From Azoarcus sp. (GTDB lineage: Bacteria; Pseudomonadota; Gammaproteobacteria; Burkholderiales; Rhodocyclaceae): DNA of 5,698 bases. The position numbers were made by a program, and so were the translations under genes. Shown one piece after another: positions 1-5,198 of the stretch (the stretch's first letter is position 1; the number at the start of each line of letters is the position of its first letter). The notes under the pieces were generated by a model that was not told the DNA's origin, made no database searches, and worked only from the letters and a program-made list of their open reading frames with translations. The stretch spans positions 1-5,698 of the forward strand of contig JAITWP010000017.1 in NCBI GenBank assembly GCA_031285365.1, given 5' to 3'.

Positions 1-714
1 CGCGCCATAGAGTCTTGCAAATCAACAGGTTACGACGTTGGCGATCATTTTCGTGGCGTCACGAAAATGATCGCGGCAGGCAAGGGCGCTCAGCGCCCCG
101 TGGACGCCTTCATGCTCACCCGCTACGCCTGCTACCTGATCGCCATGAACGGCGATCCACGCAAGTCGGCTATCGCCTTTGCGCAGAGCTACTTTGCCAC
201 CCAGACCCGCAAGCAGGAACTGATCGAAGAGCGTATGCGCTTGCAGGCCCGGCTTGAAGCGCGGGATCGTTTGCGCGAGTCGGAAAGAACCCTATCGCAA
301 AACATCTATGAGCGCGGCGTAGACGACACCGGCTTCGGTCGCATTCGTGCCAAAGGCGATGCCGCCCTGTTTGGCGGGAATACCACGCAGATGATGAAAG
401 ACAAATATGGCATTGTCCAAACCCGCCCACTGGCAGACTTTCTACCTACGCTGACTATCGCCGCCAAGAATCTGGCCACCGAGATGACCAACCATAACGT
501 CATGCAGGCCGACTTGCAGGGCGAGCACGCGATTAGCCGTGAGCACGTCCAAAACAACCATAGCGTGCGCGACATGCTCGGCCAGCGCGGAATTAAACCT
601 GAACAACTACCAGCGGAAGAAGACATCAAGAAACTGGAGCGTCGCGTGAAATCGGATGAGAAGAAGCTGGAAAAACAATCCGGCAAATTGCCGAAACAAA
701 ATGCCGGGAAGTGA
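1..714 (+). CDS. dinD: DNA damage-inducible protein D (DinD family), 5'-truncated by window edge
   Basis: Frame 1 is open from the first base to the TGA at 712-714, about 237 codons, so the N-terminal part lies outside the window. E. coli DinD is roughly 270-280 residues, so about 40 residues are probably missing. The family signature is visible: DHFRGVTKMI (43-72), then LTRYACYLIAMNGDPRK (115-165), a YFATQTRKQELIEERMRL helix (190-243), and a lysine/glutamate-rich C-terminal helix (about 616-711). DinD is a cytoplasmic SOS-induced protein in E. coli, reported to act on RecA filaments; it is also common as an accessory gene near R-M loci. The internal ATG at 67 is not taken as the start because the conserved DHFRGVTK stretch lies upstream of it in the same open frame. 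The stop is 1 nt before mod1, so the genes are probably co-transcribed. The promoter, and any LexA box, would be outside the window. The family call is from memory of the motifs, not a search. Confidence 0.85.
   Translation, partial: RAIESCKSTGYDVGDHFRGVTKMIAAGKGAQRPVDAFMLTRYACYLIAMNGDPRKSAIAFAQSYFATQTRKQELIEERMRLQARLEARDRLRESERTLSQNIYERGVDDTGFGRIRAKGDAALFGGNTTQMMKDKYGIVQTRPLADFLPTLTIAAKNLATEMTNHNVMQADLQGEHAISREHVQNNHSVRDMLGQRGIKPEQLPAEEDIKKLERRVKSDEKKLEKQSGKLPKQNAGK
41..74. repeat. Perfect 15-bp inverted repeat with 4-nt loop inside dinD
   Basis: Left arm GCGATCATTTTCGTG (41-55) and right arm CACGAAAATGATCGC (60-74) are exact reverse complements, separated by GCGT (56-59). Each arm contains a GATC. 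The stretch encodes the conserved DinD residues GDHFRGVTKMIA, so both the protein and the palindrome are preserved together. No T-run follows, so it is not an intrinsic terminator. It could form an mRNA hairpin or be a protein-binding site; its role is unknown. Confidence 0.9.
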
Positions 715-715
715 T
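701..715 (+). promoter_or_regulatory. Ribosome binding region of mod1, overlapping the end of dinD
   Basis: A weak Shine-Dalgarno element GGGA(AG) at 706-711 sits about 6 nt before the ATG at 716 and inside the last dinD codons, so mod1 is probably translated by coupling to dinD. The same layout (AT, one base, CCGGGA, two bases, TGA, one base, ATGGA) occurs before mod2 at 4494-4513, which supports this start over the in-frame ATGs at 656 and 701. Confidence 0.5.
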
Positions 716-1405
716 ATGGATAAACTGAAAATGCACTCGCCCAACCTCTCCAAAGACAACATCGCATATATCCGCGATCGGTTTCCCGGCTGCGTGACGG
801 AGGCGCGAGGGGAAGATGGCGAGGTGACGCTGGCAGTAGATTTTGAGCAGTTGCGGCAGGAGCTTTCGACCGTGGTGGTCGAAGGGCCACAGGAGCGGTA
901 TCACCTCGACTGGCCGGGGAAGCGTGAAGCATTGCTGATGGCGAATGCGCCAATTGCCAAGACGCTGCGGCCTTGCCGTGATGAGAGCGTGAACTTTGAT
1001 ACGACGAAGAACCTGTTTATCGAGGGTGACAACCTGGATGCGTTGAAGCTGTTGCAGGAGACGTATCTCGGTAAGGTCAAGCTGATCTACATCGATCCGC
1101 CCTACAACACCGGGCGAGATTTCATCTACGACGATGACTTCAGCGACGACGTTGAAAGCTATCTGCATCAGTCAAATCAAACAGACGCGATGGGCGGCCG
1201 GTTGGTAGCAAACACGGAGGCTAACGGACGTTTTCACTCTGACTGGTTAAGCATGATTTATCCGAGGTTGAAACTGGCTCGTAACTTACTTCTAGAAAAT
1301 GGGGCGATCCTGATTTCAATTGATGACAACGAAGTTGATAACCTGCGAAAAATCTGTGATGAAGTCTTCGGAAGAGACAACTTCGTTGGTCAAGTGGTCT
1401 GGCAA
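716..1405 (+). repeat. Long direct repeat, copy A (mod1 5' half)
   Basis: Aligns without gaps to 4509-5198 at a constant offset of 3793. Identity is highest around the catalytic motif: I count 10 mismatches over 1001-1140 (about 93%), with 44 identical bases at 1028-1071. It falls to about 83% over 1141-1230 and further towards the TRD border near 1405. Confidence 0.85.
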
Positions 1406-1693
1406 AGATCCAAGAAAGGTGACTCGAAGCTCATAGCCAAAGTTCACGAATACATGCTGTGCTACGTAAGGGACAAGGAAGCAGTGCTCGCCAACGGCCC
1501 ATGGCGTCGCCCCAAAGAGGGGGCCGAGCAAGTTCTAGCCAAATATTCCGAGCTACGCTCAAGCCTTGGTAACAACCACGATGAAATTCGCAATGGAATA
1601 CAGTCGTGGTACAAGCATCTTTCCAATGATGATCCACGCAAAGCACACAAGCACTACAACTGGTCTGACGATCGGCTTGTATTTTGCGGCTGA
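716..1693 (+). CDS. mod: Mod1 fragment 1: N-terminal domain with DPPY motif and start of TRD
   Basis: This is the longest stretch that can be translated from the mod1 start: 325 residues from the ATG at 716 to the TGA at 1691-1693. It holds the N-terminal region (MDKLKMHSPN start), the family signature NLFIEGDNLDALKLLQETY just before motif IV DPPY (1094-1105), then FHSDWLSMIYPRLKLARNLL and ISIDDNEVDNLRKICDEVFG. Residue Trp229 (1400-1402) is the last point of clear match to mod2; after it the TRD begins (KGDSKLIAKVHEYMLCYVRD). The last six or so residues after Asp319 (RLVFCG) are out of frame. The fragment lacks motif I, which binds S-adenosylmethionine, so it should not methylate DNA alone, though it might still fold. 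Confidence 0.8.
   Translation: MDKLKMHSPNLSKDNIAYIRDRFPGCVTEARGEDGEVTLAVDFEQLRQELSTVVVEGPQERYHLDWPGKREALLMANAPIAKTLRPCRDESVNFDTTKNLFIEGDNLDALKLLQETYLGKVKLIYIDPPYNTGRDFIYDDDFSDDVESYLHQSNQTDAMGGRLVANTEANGRFHSDWLSMIYPRLKLARNLLLENGAILISIDDNEVDNLRKICDEVFGRDNFVGQVVWQRSKKGDSKLIAKVHEYMLCYVRDKEAVLANGPWRRPKEGAEQVLAKYSELRSSLGNNHDEIRNGIQSWYKHLSNDDPRKAHKHYNWSDDRLVFCG
1670..1682 (+). other. First frameshift site in mod1
   Basis: Upstream frame 2 reads SDDR then LVFCG and stop; downstream frame 3 reads GLYFAADF. Mod relatives have a D-(E/D)-(R/K)-G-(L/I/M)-YFA string here, so two bases appear to be missing: GATCGGCTTG would be GATCG-N-GGCTTG in an intact gene. Loss of one CG from CGCGG explains it most simply. 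There is no homopolymer run. Confidence 0.7.
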
Positions 1694-2255
1694 TTTTTCG
1701 GGGCCGGATGATGGTCGCGAATCTAGGCCGCGTCATGACATTTTTCATCCGATTACCGGCAAGTCCTGCAAGAAACCTTCTACCGGTTGGCGATGGGATG
1801 AGGACAAGACCAAATGGGCATTGGCTCAGACGCCGCCACGCATTCATTTTGGGGCAGACGAAACTACGATTCCTACGCGCAAGAGCTATCTCTTTGAAAT
1901 AGACAGCGAACCTTATTCATCCGTGTTCTATCGGGATGGGCGTTCCGCGACACTCGAAGTCGAGGAGCTTGTTGGCAAGGGGTGGTTTCAGTTTCCAAAA
2001 AATACAGATGTTCTGGCCGAATGGATCGAACTGGTTACGAAGCCTGATGACATCATTCTTGATTTTTTTGCTGGCTCAGGAAGCACGGGACATGCTGTGA
2101 TGAAGGTGAATATTAGCCACGGCTCACAGCGCCGATTTGTGCTTATTCAGCTTCCAGAAGATACGGGACGATCTGGGTACAGCACGATTGCGGATATTAC
2201 CAAGGAGCGTATTCGCCGTGCAGGCCAGCGCATAAGCAGCGAGCAGCGAGCAGCG
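1674..2255 (+). pseudogene. mod: Mod1 fragment 2: distal TRD and AdoMet-binding motif I, frame 3
   Basis: The Mod reading frame continues here one frame over: GLYFAADFSGPDDGR (1674-1718), HPITGKSCKKPSTGWRWDEDK (about 1749-1811), RKSYLFEIDSEPYSSVFYRDGR (about 1878-1943), motif I DFFAGSGSTG (2061-2090) and DITKERIRRAGQRI (about 2193-2234). These are typical of the central and distal part of type III Mod proteins. It has no convincing start of its own; the in-frame ATG at 1566 lies in out-of-frame sequence and has no evident ribosome site. Past 2256 the frame stays open to 2684 but encodes an Arg-rich tail unlike Mod, while the true Mod sequence moves to frame 1. Confidence 0.75.
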
Positions 2256-2256
2256 A
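2235..2256 (+). repeat. Heptanucleotide tandem repeat (GCAGCGA x3) at the second mod1 frameshift
   Basis: GCAGCGA is repeated exactly at 2236-2242, 2243-2249 and 2250-2256, with one more matching A before it (2235), making 22 nt of period 7. The Mod frame enters in frame 3 and leaves in frame 1. Seven is 1 mod 3, so removing one unit joins them and gives GQRISSEQRLEGELSES without a stop. Tracts of this kind switch known type III mod genes by slipped-strand mispairing; three units is short for that, so a high switching rate is not assured. Confidence 0.85.
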
Positions 2257-2721
2257 TTGGAAGGCGAACTTTCGGAAAGTTCCCCATCTCCGAACAAATA
2301 TTCACTCGACATCGGCTTTCGCGTGTTGAAGATCGACACCTCCAACATGGCAGACGTCTATTACGCGCCCGATGCGCTGAACAAATCCAACCTCGACCTG
2401 TTCGTGGACAACATCAAGCCCGACCGCACGCCGGAGGACTTGCTATTCCAGGTCATGCTGGATTGGGGTGTCGATCTCGCACTCCCCATCGAAACGAAAA
2501 CCATCCAGAACAAAGACGTGTTCTTCGTCGATGGCAACGCGCTGGCAGCCTGCTTCGATGCTCATGGTGGCATCGACGAAGCCTTCGTCAAGGAACTCGC
2601 CACCCACAAACCGCTGCGCGTGGTATTCCGGGACGCCGGATTCAAGGACAGTGCAGTCAAAATCAACGTGGAGCAGATTTTTAAATTGCTCTCGCCCACC
2701 ACTGAAGTGAAGAGCATCTAA
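2257..2721 (+). CDS. mod: Mod1 fragment 3: C-terminal region of Mod, frame 1
   Basis: Frame 1 carries the Mod C-terminus: LDIGFRVLKIDTSNMADVYY (about 2305-2364), then DNIKPDRTPEDLLFQVMLDWG (about 2407-2469), NKDVFFVDGNALAACFD (about 2509-2559) and a KINVEQIFKLLSP end (about 2659-2697), stopping at TAA 2719-2721. This segment is strongly conserved in type III Mod proteins, where the C-terminal part supports dimerisation and contact with Res. The homologous frame really begins inside the heptamer tract (a TAA at 2233-2235 closes frame 1 above it). TTG 2257 or ATG 2347 could start a free-standing peptide, but neither has an evident ribosome site. Only ~154 residues or fewer would be made, with no catalytic motif, so it is best seen as the tail of the broken gene. 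Confidence 0.75.
   Translation: MEGELSESSPSPNKYSLDIGFRVLKIDTSNMADVYYAPDALNKSNLDLFVDNIKPDRTPEDLLFQVMLDWGVDLALPIETKTIQNKDVFFVDGNALAACFDAHGGIDEAFVKELATHKPLRVVFRDAGFKDSAVKINVEQIFKLLSPTTEVKSI
2266..2282. repeat. 17-bp palindrome just after the heptamer tract
   Basis: GAACTTTC (2266-2273) and GAAAGTTC (2275-2282) are perfect inverted repeats around one G. In RNA they give about a 7-bp stem with a 3-nt loop. It starts 10 nt after the last GCAGCGA unit, within mod1 codons for ELSESS. No T-run follows, so it is not a standard terminator. A role in slippage or frameshifting is conceivable but unproven. Confidence 0.6.
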
Positions 2722-2724
2722 GAG
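2720..2724 (+). promoter_or_regulatory. Likely ribosome binding site of the AlbA_2/ATPase gene
   Basis: AAGAG overlaps the mod1 stop codon (TAA 2719-2721) and lies 7 nt before ATG 2732. It would be too close to the alternative TTG at 2726, so it favours the ATG. Confidence 0.4.
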
Positions 2725-2731
2725 TTTGGAC

Positions 2732-4390
2732 ATGGAACCAGCGCAACTGAACACTGTGCTTGAACAGCTGATCGCTACCTGGGAAAACGAGGTGGTGGAA
2801 TTCAAGCGGGCGGGTGATGGGTTCAGCACTGATGAAATAGGCAGGTATTTCTGCGCGCTGGCGAACGAGGCCAATTTACGTGGTGCCGAATCCGGCTGGC
2901 TGGTCTTTGGCGTGGACAACAAAAGCCGCCGCGTGATCGGCACCGACTACCGTCCGCAAGCAGAACGCCTGCAATCGCTGAAGATGCAGATCGCCGAGAA
3001 CACCGAGCCGCGCATCACTTTCCGCGACATCCACGAACTTCATCATGCCGATGGCCGCGTGTTGCTGATGGCGATTCCCGCCGCGCCACGCGGTATCCCG
3101 ATTGCGTGGAAGGGCCACTACTACGCCCGCGCCGGGGAAAGTTTGATTTCTCTGGGTTTGGACAAGCTCGACGAAATACGCCTTCAAACCTTGGCGCAGG
3201 ACTGGACGGCGCAAGTCGTGCCCGGCGCGACATTTGATGATCTGGACGGTGAGGCCGTGAATAAGGCGCGTGAAGACTTCGCGCGGAAATATGCCAATCG
3301 TCTCACCCTTGATGAAGTCAAAAATTGGCCGTTGGCGACCTTCCTCGACCGCGCCCGTTTGACGCAGAACGGGCGCATCACGCGCACGACCTTGTTGCTT
3401 CTGGGGAAACGTGAATCCGCTTGGCGATTATCGCCTCACCCCGCGCAATTAACCTGGAGCCTGGAAGGCCAGGAACGCGCCTACGAGCATTTCAGCCTTC
3501 CATTTCTGACCAGCACCACCGCGCTATACCAGCGTATTCGCAATATCCAGTTGCGCATCCTGCCGCCAGACGAATTGGTTGCGTTGGAGATTCCAAAATA
3601 CGATCGAAAGATCGTCCTTGAGGCTTTGCACAATTGCATCGCCCATCAGGACTACACCGATCATGGCCGGATCGTGGTGATAGAGCAGTTGGACAAGCTG
3701 ATATTCCAAAACGTCGGCGGTTTTTTCGAGGGGCAGCCCGGCGATTACATCGACGGTGCCAAGGTTCCCTCGCGCTATCGCAATCCTTTTCTGGCTCAAG
3801 CGATGTCGGAATTGAACATGATTGATACCATGGGTTTCGGCATACGCGATATGTACAGGGGGCAGATGCGGCGCTACTTCCCGTTGCCCGACTACGATCT
3901 GAGCGAGCGCGGAATGACCAAAATGACGATCTATGGGGGCGTGATCGACATGGCCTACAGCGGTCTGTTGATCCAGAAAACCGACCTCTCGCTGGCCGAC
4001 GTGCTGGCGCTGGATCGTGTGCAGAAGAAGTTGCCCATCCCGGATGACACCGCCGCGCACTTGCGCAAGGCGCGGCTGATCGAGGGCCGCAAGCCGCGCT
4101 ACTTCGTCTCAGCCTCGGTCGCCAAGGCCACCGCCAGCGTGGCCGATTACATCCGCACTCGCGGGCAGGACGACGCCTTCTACGCCAAGCTCATCACGGA
4201 CTTCCTGGGCATCAAGGGTGAAGCCACCCGCGCCGAGATCAACCAGTTGCTTTGGAGCAAGCTCAGTGACGCCCTGTCGGACGAACAGAAAGATAACAAG
4301 GTCGCTAACCTGCTGACCAATCTGCGACGGCAGGGGCTTATCTGCAATACCGGTGGCCGCAAGCACCCGATGTGGAGACTTGCAGAATAA
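2732..4390 (+). CDS. AlbA_2 (Schlafen-type) DNA-binding domain protein with GHKL ATPase-like module
   Basis: This 552-residue intact protein starts at ATG 2732 and ends at TAA 4388-4390. Residues ~20-135 fit the AlbA_2/Schlafen-like fold: VVEFKRA (EFK at 23-25), FCALANEANLRGAESGWLVFGVDN (to ~63) and YYARAGESL (130-138). Residues ~295-385 fit the HATPase_c_4 (GHKL) module often annotated 'RecG-like': an N-box-like EALHNCIAHQDYT (297-309; Asn301), NVGGFFEG (327-334), RNPFLAQAMSEL (350-361) and GFGIRDMY (368-375). The C-terminal ~100 residues look like a winged-helix unit (ATRAEINQLLWSKL, NLLTNLRRQGLI). Family members are annotated as putative ATP-binding transcriptional or DNA-processing proteins and are frequent in defence islands; the substrate is not known. 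It follows mod1 by 10 nt in what looks like one operon, in the place where res might be expected, but shows none of the DEAD/PD-D/EXK features of Res. A modulator or an extra effector of the R-M system is possible (inference). Confidence 0.8.
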   Translation: MEPAQLNTVLEQLIATWENEVVEFKRAGDGFSTDEIGRYFCALANEANLRGAESGWLVFGVDNKSRRVIGTDYRPQAERLQSLKMQIAENTEPRITFRDIHELHHADGRVLLMAIPAAPRGIPIAWKGHYYARAGESLISLGLDKLDEIRLQTLAQDWTAQVVPGATFDDLDGEAVNKAREDFARKYANRLTLDEVKNWPLATFLDRARLTQNGRITRTTLLLLGKRESAWRLSPHPAQLTWSLEGQERAYEHFSLPFLTSTTALYQRIRNIQLRILPPDELVALEIPKYDRKIVLEALHNCIAHQDYTDHGRIVVIEQLDKLIFQNVGGFFEGQPGDYIDGAKVPSRYRNPFLAQAMSELNMIDTMGFGIRDMYRGQMRRYFPLPDYDLSERGMTKMTIYGGVIDMAYSGLLIQKTDLSLADVLALDRVQKKLPIPDDTAAHLRKARLIEGRKPRYFVSASVAKATASVADYIRTRGQDDAFYAKLITDFLGIKGEATRAEINQLLWSKLSDALSDEQKDNKVANLLTNLRRQGLICNTGGRKHPMWRLAE

Positions 4391-4508
4391 AGATCAATTT
4401 TTAATCATGAAAATCAATGGGTTACGCTTTTCTGCACTCCGAACGGCCAAGAAGATTGCAGAAAAGCCAATGTGCGACAAGCCGCCGAACCGAATACCGG
4501 GACATGAG
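4391..4508 (+). other. Intergenic gap before mod2, with mod1-like leader at its end
   Basis: The first ~35 bases are AT-rich and include TTTAAT at 4400-4405, a possible -10 element, but no good -35 at proper spacing, so a promoter here is only a guess. No terminator hairpin is seen. An ATG at 4407 is in frame with mod2 with no stop between, giving a possible 34-residue extension (MKINGLRFSALR...), but mod1 has no such extension. The final ~25 bases resemble the end of dinD and the mod1 leader, including an SD-like GGGA at 4499-4502, 6 nt before the mod2 ATG. Confidence 0.45.
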
Positions 4509-5198
4509 ATGGACAAACTGAAAATGCACTCCCCCAACGTGACCGACGCCAACATCGCGCGCATCCGCGAACTGTTTCCCGGCTGTGTGACAGAGGCGCG
4601 AGACGACGACGGCGGCGTAACCCTGGCGGTGGATTTCGATCAACTCCGACAAGAACTTTCGGCGTCGTTAGTCGAAGGGCCGCAGGAGCGGTATCACTTG
4701 GACTGGCCGGGCAAGCGGGAGGCACTCTTGACGGCCAATGCTCCAATTGCCAAGACGCTGCGACCGGTACGCGCTGAGAGCATGAATTTCGATACCACGA
4801 AGAACCTGTTTATCGAAGGCGACAACCTGGATGCGTTGAAGCTGTTGCAGGAGACGTATCTCGGCAAGGTCAAACTGATTTACATCGATCCGCCCTACAA
4901 CACGGGGCGGGATTTCATCTACGACGACGACTACAGCGACGACGTAGAAAGCTACCTGCATCAATCGAATCAAACGGACGCAACTGGCGGGCGATTGGTG
5001 GCGAACACGGAAGCCAACGGGCGATTCCACTCGGACTGGCTCAGCATGTTGTACGCACGGATTCGATTGGCGCGCAACCTGCTGAGAGATGACGGGGTCA
5101 TCTTCATTTCGATTGACGATCATGAAGTCGATAACTTGCGCAAGATATGCAGCGAAGTGTTTGGCGAGGATAACTTCGTGGCACAGATTATTTGGCAA
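4509..5198 (+). repeat. Long direct repeat, copy B (mod2 5' half)
   Basis: Partner of 716-1405. The perfect 44-nt block is at 4821-4864. Being in direct orientation, crossing-over between the copies would excise the mod1 TRD, the mod1 C-terminus and the AlbA_2/ATPase gene, leaving one chimeric mod. Confidence 0.85.

Larger units (their letters stand above)
716..2721 (+). pseudogene. mod: Type III R-M DNA methyltransferase Mod, first copy, two frameshifts (possibly phase-variable)
   Basis: The three plus-strand frames read in series make one beta-class adenine methyltransferase of the type III R-M family: frame 2 (716 to ~1672), frame 3 (~1674 to 2255), frame 1 (about 2257 to the TAA at 2719-2721). 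Motif IV DPPY is at residues 127-130, a TRD follows from about residue 230, and motif I DFFAGSGSTG (2061-2090) comes after it, the order expected of Mod. In this family Mod reads the target site, methylates adenine, and supplies specificity to Res. Restoring two bases near 1674 and removing one 7-nt repeat unit gives 2001 nt, 666 residues, close to EcoP15I Mod (about 645). As written, no full-length Mod can be made. Whether this is decay, a phase-OFF state or sequencing error cannot be decided here. The central part looks more AT-rich than the flanking genes, as expected for an exchanged TRD. The next gene starts 10 nt downstream. Confidence 0.85.

Noticed and set aside
306..1168. Long minus-strand open frames (306-953 and 626-1168)
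   Set aside because: They lie opposite dinD and mod1, whose protein sequences are recognisable. Their translations are low in sense (Arg/Ser/Pro-rich or mirror images of the Mod codons), and a similar mirror frame recurs opposite mod2 (4668-5282), as expected from shadowing of a duplicated gene.
2257..2684. Frame-3 continuation of mod1 past the heptamer tract (about 142 codons without a stop)
   Set aside because: The translation is Arg/Gln/His-rich and unlike Mod, whereas frame 1 carries the conserved Mod C-terminus over the same bases. It is a by-product of high GC, although in the present state it would be the actual tail if ribosomes reached it.
2726..2731. TTG 2726 as start of the AlbA_2/ATPase gene
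   Set aside because: It adds only two residues, uses a rare start codon and leaves almost no room after the AAGAG element; ATG 2732 is better placed.
3600..3615. 6-bp stem ACGATC/GATCGT with a GAAA loop inside the AlbA_2/ATPase gene
   Set aside because: Short enough to arise by chance in this length of sequence, with no T-run and no neighbouring signal.
4380..4405. Possible promoter for mod2 (TTGCAG at 4380-4385, TTTAAT at 4400-4405)
   Set aside because: The spacer is only 14 nt and the -35 match is poor, so it is not reported as a promoter; only the -10-like element is mentioned.
4407..4508. Upstream in-frame ATG 4407 as the mod2 start
   Set aside because: Mod1 starts at the residue equivalent to ATG 4509 and has no equivalent extension; the SD-like GGGA with equal spacing supports 4509.
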